Shown: positions 1 through 9,160 of the stretch, piece after piece
Layout of the letters: each line of letters opens with the position of its first letter
How positions within the stretch are numbered: position 1 is the first letter of the stretch
Position numbers and translations under genes: made by a program
Notes under the pieces: model-generated
Seen by the model: the letters and a program-made list of their open reading frames with translations, nothing else
What the model was told of the DNA's origin: nothing
Database searches by the model: none
Assembly: GCA_026647215.1 (NCBI GenBank)
Contig: JAPKHC010000003.1
Coordinates: 1-64,000 of the forward strand
Source: F1-120-MAGs118 sp013360535
GTDB lineage: Bacteria; Planctomycetota; UBA1135; GCA-002686595
DNA: 64,000 nucleotides
Direction: 5' to 3'

Positions 1-375
1 GCGCGGCTCTCCGAGCGCGACTTCGACCGCGCGCTGCAGGACGCGATCGCGCACCTGCCCGAGCCCTTCCGCGCGACGCTCGAGGAAGTGCCCGTGATCG
101 TCGATCCGATGCCGACGCGCGAGCTCGCGGGCGACGACCCGGCCGCGACGCCGCCCGACCTCCTCGGCCTCTTCCTCGGCGAGTCGCGCGCGGAAGCCGT
201 CGAATCCGGCGCGGGCGCGCTCCCGCCCTCGATCCACCTGTTCCAGCGCAACCTCGAGCGCGCGACTTCCACGCGGCGCGAGCTCGTCGAGCAGATCGGC
301 GTCACGCTCTTCCACGAGCTCGCCCACTACCTCGGTTTCGACGAGGACGGCGTGGCGGAGCTCGGCCTCGAGTGA
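1..375 (+). CDS. Zincin-like metallopeptidase (PF06262 family), 5' partial
   Basis: The reading frame is open from base 1, so the gene begins left of the window; 124 residues are visible. Near the C-terminus is the zinc-protease signature HELAHYLGFDE (HExxH, a third ligand after GxD), the layout of the small PF06262 'possible zinc metallopeptidase' family, whose members are about 110-140 residues. The visible N-terminal part (ERDFDRALQDAIAHLPEPF) also fits that family, so little is missing. Substrate is unknown. No signal peptide is visible, so a cytoplasmic location is inferred. Confidence 0.85.
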   Translation, partial: ARLSERDFDRALQDAIAHLPEPFRATLEEVPVIVDPMPTRELAGDDPAATPPDLLGLFLGESRAEAVESGAGALPPSIHLFQRNLERATSTRRELVEQIGVTLFHELAHYLGFDEDGVAELGLE

Positions 376-401
376 CGTCCGGCCGCGCTGGACGCATGGG
401 G

Positions 402-407
402 TAGACT
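402..407 (+). promoter_or_regulatory. Candidate -10 element TAGACT
   Basis: TAGACT lies 41 bases before the ATG of the first DNRLRE protein. It matches the TAGNNT hexamer seen before many transcription units in this window. No convincing -35 box is visible. Confidence 0.4.
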
Positions 408-448
408 TTTCCGATCTCGGGCCCGGCTGCGCCGCCCACGGAGATCCC

Positions 449-1564
449 ATGAAGCTCCCCCTCGTCCACCTCACCCTCGGTCTCGTCGCCCTGCTCGGCC
501 TCGGCCTGCGCCCCGCGCACGCCGACGTCGCCACCTGCCAGGCCACGAAGGACGCGACGATCTACAACGACACCGTCGGCAACCGCGCCGATGGCAAGGG
601 CTGGAACCTGTACTCGGGTCAGGCCGGCACGAACACAAGCTGGCCGACGCGCCGCGCGCTGGTGGCCTTCGACGTGTCCTCGATCCCGGCCGGAGCGACC
701 GTCACGAACGTGCAGGTGAAGCTCTTCATGTCGAAGACCGTGGTCGGCGCGAAGGACTTCACCCTGCACCGCGTGACGCGCAGCTGGAACGAGGGGCCGA
801 CGGTGGGCCTGAGCGGCAACGGCGCGACGGCGCAGGCCGGCGACTCCACGTGGCTGCACACGAACTACGCGACGCAGTTCTGGACGACTCCCGGCGGCGA
901 TTTCGTCAACACGGCGAGCGCGACGCTCTCGATCGGGAGCGCGTACCAGTACTACGTGTGGGGCTCGACGGCGGCGCTCGTCGCCGACGTGCAGGGCTGG
1001 GTCAACACGCCCTCGACGAACCACGGCTGGATCGTGCGCGGCCCCGAGGGTGGCACCAAGTCCGCCAAGCAGTTCGAGTCGCGTGAGAGCCTGCCGAGCT
1101 ACCGGCCCGTGCTCGTCGTGACGTACACGCCGCCCGGTCCGCAGGTGTACTGCACGGCCAAGGTGAACAGCCTCGGCTGCACGCCGTCGATCGGCTTCAG
1201 CGGAGCGCCGGACATCAACGCGGGCTCGGGGTTCGCGATCACGCTCTCCAACACGCTCAACCAGAAGGCCGGCCTGCTGTTCTACGGCACGTTCGGCCCC
1301 ACGAGCACGGCCTTCCAGGGCGGCACGCTGTGCGTGCAGGCGCCGTACTTCCGCACGGCTGCGCAGAGCTCCGGCGGCACGCCGACCCCGGCGGCGGATT
1401 GCTCGGGAACCTTCACGTACGACTTCAACGTGCTGCTCGCCTCGGGCACGAACCCGACGCTGCAGGTCGGCACGCTGGTCTGCTCGCAGTACTGGAGCCG
1501 GGACCCGGCCGCGACATTCACCACGAACCTCTCCAACGCGCTGCGCTTCACGATCCAGCCGTGA
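449..1564 (+). CDS. Secreted DNRLRE-domain protein with shared C-terminal module
   Basis: A 371-residue protein with an N-terminal signal peptide (hydrophobic residues 5-22, ending in AHA). Residues about 27-225 are a DNRLRE-type beta-sandwich: the opening 'ATKDATIYND', the 'RALVAFDVSSIPAGATV' block and 'HRVTRSWNEG' are characteristic. Such domains are linked to extracellular polysaccharide binding. From about residue 233 (YCTA) to the end is a 135-residue module with conserved cysteines, an 'LLFYG' block, 'LCV', and a 'RDP..NLSNAL' end; it recurs in three other secreted proteins here. The downstream gene is a paralogue 37 bases away, so the two are probably co-transcribed. Cell-surface role inferred; ligand unknown. 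Confidence 0.85.
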   Translation: MKLPLVHLTLGLVALLGLGLRPAHADVATCQATKDATIYNDTVGNRADGKGWNLYSGQAGTNTSWPTRRALVAFDVSSIPAGATVTNVQVKLFMSKTVVGAKDFTLHRVTRSWNEGPTVGLSGNGATAQAGDSTWLHTNYATQFWTTPGGDFVNTASATLSIGSAYQYYVWGSTAALVADVQGWVNTPSTNHGWIVRGPEGGTKSAKQFESRESLPSYRPVLVVTYTPPGPQVYCTAKVNSLGCTPSIGFSGAPDINAGSGFAITLSNTLNQKAGLLFYGTFGPTSTAFQGGTLCVQAPYFRTAAQSSGGTPTPAADCSGTFTYDFNVLLASGTNPTLQVGTLVCSQYWSRDPAATFTTNLSNALRFTIQP

Positions 1565-1601
1565 TTTCACGCGCGGAGCGCTCCCTCTCTCGACACGCAC
1601 C

Positions 1602-2696
1602 ATGATCCGCATCCGCGCTCTGCTTCTCGGCCTCTTGCTCGCTCCGTCGGCGCACGCGGACGTCACGACGCTCGTCGCCGTGCGCGACGCGACGCTCTTC
1701 AACGACCCCACCGGTGCGCTCGCCAACGGCTCGGGGCCCGTGATGATCGTCGGGCGGGCGGGCAGCACGTCGACGGCTCCGCTGCGGCGGGCGCTGGTGC
1801 GCTTCGACCTCGCCGGAGCGCTGCCCGCGGGTTCCATCGTGAACTCCGTGCAGCTCGTGCTCCACAACACGAGCGGCAACACGGGTCCGCGTACCGTCGA
1901 ATTGCACCGGGTGCTCGCGGACTGGGGCGAGGGCGCCTCGAGCACGACGAGCGGTCAGGGTGCCGCGTCCCAGCCCGGTGATGCGACGTGGATCCACACG
2001 TACTTCCCCGGCAGCTTGTGGAGCGCCGCCGGCGGCGACTTCGCTGCCGCGACGAGCGCCGCGCTCGCGATCGACCAGCTTGGGGTTCACACGTTCCCGT
2101 CGACGGCCGGTGCGGTCGCCGACGCGCAGGGCTGGCTCGACACTCCGGGCGCCAACTTCGGCTGGCTGCTCAAGCTCGACGTCGAGACGGTCGCGCAGAC
2201 CACGAAGGTGTTCGGCACGCGCGAGTCCGCGAGTTCCGCGGAGTGGCCGAGTCTCGTGGTCGACTACACGCCGCCGGTGAGCGGCTACTGCGTCTCCGAC
2301 ACGTCGAGCGCCGGCTGTGCCGTGACGATCGCGAGCGCGGGCACACCGAGCGCGAGCGCGGGCTCGGGTTTCATCGTCTCGCTCGCGCACGCTCCGGCGG
2401 GGCGCGCGACCTCGCTCGTGTACGGCCTCTCCGGACCGACCGCGATCCCGTTCTCCGGCGCCATCCTGTGCGTCGCGCCGCCGTTGACACGCTGCGCGGT
2501 GCGCTTCGTCGATGCGAGCGACCCTGCGTGCGGCGGCGGAGCGTCGCTCGACTTCAACGCCCGCATCGCGTCGGGCCTCGATCCGCGCCTCGCGGCGGGC
2601 ACGACCGTGCACATGCAGTGGCACGTGCGCGACGCGGCGACCTTGCTCGGCACGCTGGTGTCGAGCGATGCCCTGCGTGTCGTGATCCAGCCGTGA
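1602..2696 (+). CDS. Secreted DNRLRE-domain protein, paralogue of upstream gene
   Basis: A 364-residue paralogue of the preceding gene with the same order: signal peptide (residues 1-19, ending AHA), DNRLRE beta-sandwich (about 22-225, with 'VRDATLFND', 'RRALVRFDLAGALPAG' and 'LHRVLADWGEG'), then the shared C-terminal module from YCVSD (about 228) to the end. The module is more divergent than in its neighbour: 'SLVYGLSGPT' replaces 'LLFYG' and the RDP motif reads VRDA. This looks like a local tandem duplication followed by divergence. Confidence 0.82.
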   Translation: MIRIRALLLGLLLAPSAHADVTTLVAVRDATLFNDPTGALANGSGPVMIVGRAGSTSTAPLRRALVRFDLAGALPAGSIVNSVQLVLHNTSGNTGPRTVELHRVLADWGEGASSTTSGQGAASQPGDATWIHTYFPGSLWSAAGGDFAAATSAALAIDQLGVHTFPSTAGAVADAQGWLDTPGANFGWLLKLDVETVAQTTKVFGTRESASSAEWPSLVVDYTPPVSGYCVSDTSSAGCAVTIASAGTPSASAGSGFIVSLAHAPAGRATSLVYGLSGPTAIPFSGAILCVAPPLTRCAVRFVDASDPACGGGASLDFNARIASGLDPRLAAGTTVHMQWHVRDAATLLGTLVSSDALRVVIQP

Positions 2697-2746
2697 CGCG
2701 CGCGCTGCGAAGCAGTTCGTAGCAGCGCTGGGGGTGCCCCATGGAC

Positions 2747-2752
2747 TAGATT
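2747..2752 (+). promoter_or_regulatory. Candidate -10 element TAGATT
   Basis: TAGATT stands 41 bases before the ATG of the trans-sulfuration enzyme, the same spacing as before the gene at 449. A GGGGTGCCCC-like inverted stretch lies just upstream. Confidence 0.4.
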
Positions 2753-2793
2753 CCGCGCTGGAAAGCCGCGAGCTTTCCGCGGAAGGTCCATCC

Positions 2794-4086
2794 ATGGCGC
2801 GCAAGCAGCAGTACAAGGTCACCACCCGGCTCGTCCACGGCCCCGAACATTCGGCGAAGTGGGACTTCACCCACCACGTCACGCCTCCGCTGTCGTCGTC
2901 GACGACGTACCGGCTCGACTCGGCCAAGCGCGGTGCGCGCGGGTTCCAGGAGTTCGGCCAGCTGGTGACGGATGTCGGCGAGACGCCGGTGTACATCTAC
3001 GACCGCCTCGACGAGCCGACGCGCTCGATCCTCGAGGGCGAGCTGGCGGAGCTCGAGCAAGGCGAGTCGTGCGTGACCTTCGCCTCCGGCATGGCCGCGA
3101 TCTCGGGCGCGCTGGGAGCGACGCTCAAGGCGGGCGACGAGGTGATCGCGCACCCGGTGCTCTACGGCTGCACGCACTCGCTTTTCCAGAACTGGTACCC
3201 GCGGCTGGGCATCGGCGTGAAGCGCGTCGACATGAACGCGCTCGCCAGCGTGCGCGCGGCGGTCAGCGACGCGACGCGCGTGCTGTACTTCGAGTCGCCG
3301 GTGAACCCGTCGCTCGAGCTGATCGACGTGCGCGCGCTGCGCAGGCTCGTCGACGAGCTCAACGTCGGCCGCGCCGACGACCGCAAGCTGCTGATCTTCA
3401 TCGACAACACGTTCGCGACGCCCTTCGGCCAGCGGCCGCTCGCGCTCGGCGCCGACGTGGTGCTGCATTCGCTCACGAAGAACCTCGGCGGCTTCGGAAC
3501 GGAGCTCGGCGGCGCGGTGATCTGCCCCAAGGAGATGCACGCGCGACTCCTGCTCTACCGCAAGGACTTCGGCGGCATCTTGAGCTCGAAGGCGGCCTGG
3601 GCGATCCTCGTGTACGGCCTGCCGACGCTCGCGTTGCGCCTCAAGCGCCAGCAGTTCACGGCGCGCAAGGTCGCAGCCTGGCTCGAGAAGCAACCGGAGG
3701 TCGCGCGCGTCGCCTATCCGGGGCTGCCGAGCTTCCCGCAGCGCGCGCTCGCCGAGAGCCAGCTCGTCGACTTCGACGGCGATTTCGCGCCGGGCAACAT
3801 GATCTTCTTCGAGCTCGACCCGCGGAAGGCACCGCCGGAGGAGTTCATCGACGAGCTCGCGCGCTCGGCCTATTCGGTGACGCTCGCGGTCTCGCTCGGC
3901 CACACCAAGACGCTGATCGAGCTGCCGTCGAGCATGACGCACAGCTCCTACGGCAAGCAGGGCGGAGCGGTGCGCCTGTCGATCGGGCTCGAGAGCCCGA
4001 GCGACATCGTCAACGACCTCAAGGCCGCGCTCGACAAGGTCGCGGTGCGGACCAAGGGCGGCGAGAAGCCGCGCCGGAAGAAGTAG
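2794..4086 (+). CDS. Cystathionine gamma-synthase/lyase-family PLP enzyme
   Basis: 430 residues, a fold-type I PLP enzyme of the Cys/Met metabolism family. Visible landmarks: YxYxR-like substrate region (YIYDRLDEPT, 68-77), FASGMAAI phosphate-binding loop (96-103), ESPVNPS (168-173), PLP-ring aspartate in IDNTFATP (D204) and the Schiff-base lysine in HSLTKNLGG (K229). The family makes or breaks C-S bonds (cystathionine, methionine, O-acylhomoserine), and the exact substrate cannot be read from motifs. The ATG at 2794 is chosen because GGAAGG lies 7 bases before it; an in-frame ATG at 2734 lies before the putative promoter. It converges with the DUF4139 genes with one base between stops. Confidence 0.9.
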   Translation: MARKQQYKVTTRLVHGPEHSAKWDFTHHVTPPLSSSTTYRLDSAKRGARGFQEFGQLVTDVGETPVYIYDRLDEPTRSILEGELAELEQGESCVTFASGMAAISGALGATLKAGDEVIAHPVLYGCTHSLFQNWYPRLGIGVKRVDMNALASVRAAVSDATRVLYFESPVNPSLELIDVRALRRLVDELNVGRADDRKLLIFIDNTFATPFGQRPLALGADVVLHSLTKNLGGFGTELGGAVICPKEMHARLLLYRKDFGGILSSKAAWAILVYGLPTLALRLKRQQFTARKVAAWLEKQPEVARVAYPGLPSFPQRALAESQLVDFDGDFAPGNMIFFELDPRKAPPEEFIDELARSAYSVTLAVSLGHTKTLIELPSSMTHSSYGKQGGAVRLSIGLESPSDIVNDLKAALDKVAVRTKGGEKPRRKK

Positions 4087-4087
4087 C

Positions 4088-5710
4088 TCAGTCTCCGACG
4101 AGCTCGAGCTTCGCGGGGTATCTCGTCTCGATCGTCCACTCGAAGCTTGCCGCGCCGCCCTTGGGCACGCGCACGCGCCACGTGAGGAAGTTCCACTGCT
4201 CGCGCAGCTTGCGCGAGGTCGGGTCGTCGTCGAGCTTCGCCGTCGAGTTCGCGAGCTTGATCTCGATGCGATCGTCGAGCGTGCGCGGCAGCGACTCGCG
4301 CACGAGCACCTCCGCGACCCCGTCGGCGCCTGCGATCGCGGCTCCCGCGTTCGTGAGCCGCACGCGCCACGCGCGCGTCTGCGTCGCGTTCTTCGAGAAG
4401 ATCCCCGGTCCTTCGAGCTCGTCCTTCAGCGCGACACGCTCGAGCGTGAAGGCCGGATCGGGCCCGAGGTGCAGCGTGAGCTCCGCACCGGTCGGAACCG
4501 CGCCGAGCTCGGAATACCCGAGGAAATCCGCGCCAAAGTAGGTCGCGACCCGTCCGGGCAGCAGGGTCCACGGCGTCGTGTTGCGCGTGCGGCCGCGCAA
4601 CCACACGCTCGAGTCGACCTCCGGCGCGCAGACGTACTCCGGCGTCACGTCGAGCTTCTGCGCGCCGACGAGCACCACCGAAGGCTCCGGGCGCGACGGC
4701 ACGTTCTCCTTCTGCGCCATGCGGAAGCGCAGCGACAACCCGCTCGACTCGACGACCGCTTCCGTCGGCGGCGCTTCCCAGACCTCGGCGGACTTGGCGG
4801 CGAAGCCACTGAGATCCACCATGCGCCCGGGCTTCGCGCCCGCTCGCGCCGTGTAGACCGCGGTGGAGTCCGAGCGCGCTCCCAGCCAGATCGCGACCGG
4901 GTCGGGCCCTGCGGCGCCGACGTGCGGTCGCGCGGTCGAGAGCGCGAGCTCGATCCCGTTCCAGTCCTCGCCCGACTGCTGCCAGACCTCGGCGCGATAG
5001 CCGAGTTCCACCGAGCGAGCGTCACTCGCCGTGCGCAGCTCGTAGCGCGGCCGCCAGCCGGCGCCCGGCACGAGGTACTCGAGCGCGACTTCCGGCACGA
5101 CCTCGCTCGCCGTGCGTTCGAGCGCGACGCGCACGTCGACGAGGCGCACGTTCTCGCCCGCCGCGGCGCGGCCGAGCTCCTCCTGGACGCGCGCGAGCTC
5201 CGCACGCAGTTCCTCGACACGCTGCGCCACCGCTCGCCGCTGCGCGAGGTTGTGCTCGCTCTCCTCGGACACGGCCGCCGCGTGGCGCAGCCAGCCTGCG
5301 ACGGCTCCGGACGCGGGTCGCGAGCCCGGTTCACCCTGCGGGAGCTCGGCGAGCCGCGTGAAGTGCCGCTCGAGCAGGTCGCACAACCCGAGTTCGTCCA
5401 GCTGCGTCGCGATCTCGCGCTGCAGCGAAGCCTTCGCGTCCCGCAGCTCGTCCACGCGCGCCTCCGGCACGCGGCGCTCGAGCCGCTCGCGCACCTCGAG
5501 CCCCATCACGGCGAATCCCGACCCCGCACGCGCTCGCAGCGCGTCGCGGTCGAGCTCGCCCGGCAATCCGCGGAACTCGAACTCCGTCGCCGTCGGCGCG
5601 AGCGCCGCCCGGCGCTGCACGAGCGCCCCCGACGGGTACACCGTCACCTCGCGGATCGGCGCCTCCTGCAGGGCCAGCGCCACGCACACGACCATCGCCA
5701 GCGCACTCAT
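4088..5710 (-). CDS. DUF4139/MuiA-like secreted protein (second of pair)
   Basis: 540 residues. After a short hydrophobic leader (MSALAMVVCVALAL) comes an N-terminal strand region ('IREVTVYPSGALVQRRA', typical of DUF4140 domains), a coiled-coil middle (about 95-200), and a C-terminal beta-rich DUF4139 domain starting near 'LEYLVPGAGWRPRYELR' with the 'WQQSGEDWNGIELALSTARP' block. Homologues are annotated 'mucoidy inhibitor A'; the biochemical role is unknown. Its ATG overlaps the stop of the paralogous upstream gene (ATGA at 5707-5710), so translation is probably coupled. Confidence 0.85.
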   Translation of the reverse strand: MSALAMVVCVALALQEAPIREVTVYPSGALVQRRAALAPTATEFEFRGLPGELDRDALRARAGSGFAVMGLEVRERLERRVPEARVDELRDAKASLQREIATQLDELGLCDLLERHFTRLAELPQGEPGSRPASGAVAGWLRHAAAVSEESEHNLAQRRAVAQRVEELRAELARVQEELGRAAAGENVRLVDVRVALERTASEVVPEVALEYLVPGAGWRPRYELRTASDARSVELGYRAEVWQQSGEDWNGIELALSTARPHVGAAGPDPVAIWLGARSDSTAVYTARAGAKPGRMVDLSGFAAKSAEVWEAPPTEAVVESSGLSLRFRMAQKENVPSRPEPSVVLVGAQKLDVTPEYVCAPEVDSSVWLRGRTRNTTPWTLLPGRVATYFGADFLGYSELGAVPTGAELTLHLGPDPAFTLERVALKDELEGPGIFSKNATQTRAWRVRLTNAGAAIAGADGVAEVLVRESLPRTLDDRIEIKLANSTAKLDDDPTSRKLREQWNFLTWRVRVPKGGAASFEWTIETRYPAKLELVGD

Positions 5711-7347
5711 CGCTGCACCTCCTGCACCGTCATTTCCGCCGCCGAACGCACGCGCACGCCGTGTTCGATCGTCGCCTCGCCGCCGCGGGGCACGCGCAGG
5801 TTCCACACCAGCCAGCCCTGCTCCTCGCGTTCCTTCTTCCAGCGCTCGTCCTTCGAAGGCTGCGGCTTGGGATCGACGAGCTCGACCTCGATCCCGTCGT
5901 TCGTCGAGCGCGGCAGGACGTCCCGCACGATCACCAGCGCGCTGCCGTCGGCCTCGGCGACCGCCGAGCCCGTGTTGGTGACACGCACGCGCCAGCGCTG
6001 CGTGCGGACGCGCTTGCGCTGCACGAAACCCGGCTCTTCCGTCAGGTCCTCGAGCAGCGTGCGCTCGAGCACGAGCGCCGGGTCGGGCCCGAGCGGCAGC
6101 GTGAACTCGGCCTCGGGGTGCACGAGCTCGAGCCGCGCACGGCCGACGAAATCGCCGCCGAAGTACACCGAGGCCGCGCCCGGAAGCAGCGTCCACTCGC
6201 TCGTGTTGCGAGCGCGCCCGCGCAGCCACACGTTGGAGTCGAGCGCCGGCGAGGCGAGGTACTCCGGCTGCACGTCGAGCTGCTTGCGCCCGACGAGCAC
6301 GCTGGTGGGCTGCGCACCCGACAGCACGCTTTCGCGGCGCGCGACCTTCATGCGCACCGACAGGCCCTGCTTCTCGACCGTCGCCTCGACCGGCGCGAAG
6401 CTCGCGCCCTGCGCCACCTCGGCATCAAAGTCCTCGAGCTTCTTGCCGACCGCCCCGTCGTCGTACCCGTGCGCCTCGAGCTTCGCCTCGATCGCACCTT
6501 CCTTGTCGTAGACGGAGAGCCACTTGGTTCGTGGTTCCGGCCCTTGCGCGCCCGTGTTCGGCCGTGCGGTCGAGAGCGAGAGCTCGACGTCGCCCCAGTC
6601 CTCGCCCGTCGACTGCCACACGCTCGCGCGCACTCCGAGCTCGACCGAACGTGCGTCCTTCGCCGCGCGCAGGTCGTACTCCGGCTTCCAGCCGGCACCC
6701 GACACGACGTACTCGAGCTCGAGCTGCGTCGCCGGCGCACCCTCGGGCAGCTCGACGCGCACGTCGTGCACCGTGCTCCAGCCTTCACTCGCGCCGAACT
6801 GCTGCCTTGCGGCCGCAAGCGCGGCCTCGGCCTCGTCGCGCGCCCAGCCGCGCTCCCGCCGCAGGCGCCGCGTCTCGCGCACCGCCTCGGCGAGCTCCGC
6901 AAGCTCGCTGCGCCACCCGTCGACGTTGACCTGCCCGGCGCGCACGTCCGCCCGGCGCGCCTCCTCCTCGAGCACCAGCAGGCTCTCGACGTGCCCCTCG
7001 CGCCGCTTCGCGAGCTCGTGCTCGTCGTTGAGCCGGGCGAGCCGCGTGTGCGCCTCCTCGGTCGCGAGCCGCAGCGCCTCGACGCGCTCGCTCGGCGTCA
7101 CCTTCGTCTCGCGCGCGAGCGTCTCGAGCCCCGTGATCGCCACCCCGCTCGTCCGCGCGCGCACCGTCGCCGGATCGAGCCCACGCGGCAGGCCCTCGAT
7201 CACGACCGTGCCCCCGCCCGCGGGCACGCTCGCACTGCGCCGCACGAGCGCCGAACTCTCGAACACCGTCACCGCCTCGACGCGCGATTCGAGCCCGCGC
7301 GCGGGCTCTCCCGTGCCGATCAGGCACGCCAGCACCAGTGTGAGCAT
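5707..7347 (-). CDS. DUF4139/MuiA-like secreted protein (first of pair)
   Basis: 546 residues, with the same architecture as the gene after it: signal peptide (MLTLVLACLIGTGEPARG), DUF4140-like segment ('VEAVTVFESSALVRRSA'), coiled coil (about 80-165) and DUF4139 ('LEYVVSGAGWKPEYDLR', 'WQSTGEDWGDVELSLSTARP'). Compared with its partner it carries an acidic linker (about 275-315) between the two C-terminal blocks. The ATG at 7347 is preferred over one ten codons earlier because the signal peptide then starts directly and GAAGGA lies about 8-10 bases upstream. The pair may form a hetero-oligomer; that is inference from coupling and shared fold. Confidence 0.85.
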   Translation of the reverse strand: MLTLVLACLIGTGEPARGLESRVEAVTVFESSALVRRSASVPAGGGTVVIEGLPRGLDPATVRARTSGVAITGLETLARETKVTPSERVEALRLATEEAHTRLARLNDEHELAKRREGHVESLLVLEEEARRADVRAGQVNVDGWRSELAELAEAVRETRRLRRERGWARDEAEAALAAARQQFGASEGWSTVHDVRVELPEGAPATQLELEYVVSGAGWKPEYDLRAAKDARSVELGVRASVWQSTGEDWGDVELSLSTARPNTGAQGPEPRTKWLSVYDKEGAIEAKLEAHGYDDGAVGKKLEDFDAEVAQGASFAPVEATVEKQGLSVRMKVARRESVLSGAQPTSVLVGRKQLDVQPEYLASPALDSNVWLRGRARNTSEWTLLPGAASVYFGGDFVGRARLELVHPEAEFTLPLGPDPALVLERTLLEDLTEEPGFVQRKRVRTQRWRVRVTNTGSAVAEADGSALVIVRDVLPRSTNDGIEVELVDPKPQPSKDERWKKEREEQGWLVWNLRVPRGGEATIEHGVRVRSAAEMTVQEVQR

Positions 7348-7468
7348 GATCCCGTCCTTCGCTTGCGACCGGGGCACAACGGCGCGGGAGCCGCGTCTGT
7401 TGGCCCGATCCGACGGAATCGACGATGGCGCCGCGTGCGCGCCCTGTCGAGGGACAAGTCCGGCCCGG

Positions 7469-9103
7469 CTACTGCACGAGCGACGGGTACAACGTGTCGA
7501 GCTTGAGGCGCATCACGTTGAGCGCCCGCTGGGCCCGCAGCGGCAGCGGCTGGCCGCTGGCGAGCAGGTCGTTCTGCTCGAACCAGTCCGGCGTCGGCTG
7601 GCCCGTCACCGGATCCACCGGCCCGCCCTTGTCGAGGTCGAACATCTGCTCGGTCACCGTGATCTGCGTGAAGCCGTGGTCGCGCTCGGCCTTGCGCACG
7701 AGCTTGTAGCGGTCGAGCCGCAGCGCCTGCACGTGGCGGTGCGCGATCCAGCCCGCCGGCGGCTGGTTGGTGACCGGATCGGGCCGGAAGTTCGGGTAGA
7801 AGTTCTCGGTGTAGTTGATCTTGCGCACCGAGCCCGTGAAGCCCGTCAGGTACGGCACCATCGAGATCGAATCGGGCGTGCGCGCGAGCGGCCCGGTGAC
7901 GCCCGCGATGTCCATCACGGTCGCGTAGATGTCGCTGCCGTTGACCAGCGCGCGCGAGACGCGACCGGCGGTGCCGGGCACCTGCAGCGGCGAGCGGATC
8001 AGGAACGGCACGCGGACGCCGCCCTCGTAGATCGTGCCCTTGGCCGGAGCCTGATCGAAGGGCGGGAGCGTCGCGTCGGGATCGGTGCCGTTGTCACCGA
8101 CGAGCACCACCGTCGTGTCGGTCTCGTCGATCACGCACAGGAGCCGGCCGATCTGGTTGTCGAGCTCCTCCATGGCGCAGCGGATGCGCTGGTCGAACGG
8201 CGCGCCGGCGCCGGGGTAGCAGGGGCTCGGATTGGCCGTGTAACCCGAGCAGCTCGCGCTCGGCAGCCCGGTGGGCACGTCGTGTGCAGGCGCGTGCACG
8301 GCGTTGTAGGCGACGAGCAGGAAGAACGGCTCCGGGAGCGTCGCGATCATCGCGAGCGCGTCCTCGGTCGTGTCGGCGGTCGCGTAGCGGATCACGGGCG
8401 GCGCGATGCTCGCCACGTCGCAGGGCGGGAAGCCCGTCGCGCACGGCGACGGCCCGTTGGGATCGAGCAGCGACGAGTAGCTCTTGATCCAGCTCACGTA
8501 GGCGTTGAGACCGGCCCCTGGCTGCGCGTTCCGCAGGTTGTACATCGAGCCCGCGTAACGCCCGAACCAGCGCCCCGGAGGCGTGCCGAGCGGGTGCTGC
8601 GGCTCGAGCGCGAGCTGCGCCGCGTCGACGATGTGCCACTTGCCCACGGCCGCCGTCGTGTACGGCACCGGCGCCGCCGTCTGCAGCACCTCGGGGATCA
8701 GCACGCGCGAGGTCTGCAGGCCGGGGTTGTCATACCCCGACGTGTCGTTCTCCTTGATGACCGCCCCGACGCCGTTGCGGTACCCCATCTGCCCCGTGAG
8801 GATGCGCGCGCGGGTCGGTGAGCACATCGGCGCGACCCAGCCCTCGGTGAACAGGAGGCCACGGGCCGCGAGCAGGTTGTCGATGGCCGGCGTGTTGGCC
8901 GGAGTGCCCGGAGCGCGCCCCAGCGACACGAAATGGCTCTCGTAGGCTCCGATCAGGTCGACGCCCGTGTCGTCGGTGACGATCACGACGACGTTGCCCG
9001 GCAGCGGCGGCGGCGGACCGTTGAGGCTGCCGCCGGTGCGCGGCCCCTGGGCGGCCAGCGCGGGCAGGCCGAGCGTCAGGGCAAGAAGAGCGGTTCGGAG
9101 CAT
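7469..9103 (-). CDS. Arylsulfatase-family sulfatase, secreted
   Basis: 544 residues with a signal peptide (about 1-18). Alkaline-phosphatase-superfamily sulfatase: metal site TDDTGVDL (D44, D45), formylglycine motif CSPTRARILTG (C94, to be oxidised), GKWH, and GDNGTD for the second metal aspartate/asparagine. It should hydrolyse sulfate esters, probably on polysaccharides, in the periplasm or outside. Cysteine-rich insertions between about 195 and 310 are unusual. No formylglycine-generating enzyme is in the window. Preceded by TACCTT about 8 bases from the ATG, a possible -10. Specificity cannot be predicted. Confidence 0.9.
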   Translation of the reverse strand: MLRTALLALTLGLPALAAQGPRTGGSLNGPPPPLPGNVVVIVTDDTGVDLIGAYESHFVSLGRAPGTPANTPAIDNLLAARGLLFTEGWVAPMCSPTRARILTGQMGYRNGVGAVIKENDTSGYDNPGLQTSRVLIPEVLQTAAPVPYTTAAVGKWHIVDAAQLALEPQHPLGTPPGRWFGRYAGSMYNLRNAQPGAGLNAYVSWIKSYSSLLDPNGPSPCATGFPPCDVASIAPPVIRYATADTTEDALAMIATLPEPFFLLVAYNAVHAPAHDVPTGLPSASCSGYTANPSPCYPGAGAPFDQRIRCAMEELDNQIGRLLCVIDETDTTVVLVGDNGTDPDATLPPFDQAPAKGTIYEGGVRVPFLIRSPLQVPGTAGRVSRALVNGSDIYATVMDIAGVTGPLARTPDSISMVPYLTGFTGSVRKINYTENFYPNFRPDPVTNQPPAGWIAHRHVQALRLDRYKLVRKAERDHGFTQITVTEQMFDLDKGGPVDPVTGQPTPDWFEQNDLLASGQPLPLRAQRALNVMRLKLDTLYPSLVQ

Positions 9104-9160
9104 GGGAAAAAAGGTACCACGACCCTCGCGGGCGGTTTCGTGACGAACACGTGAGTTCGT

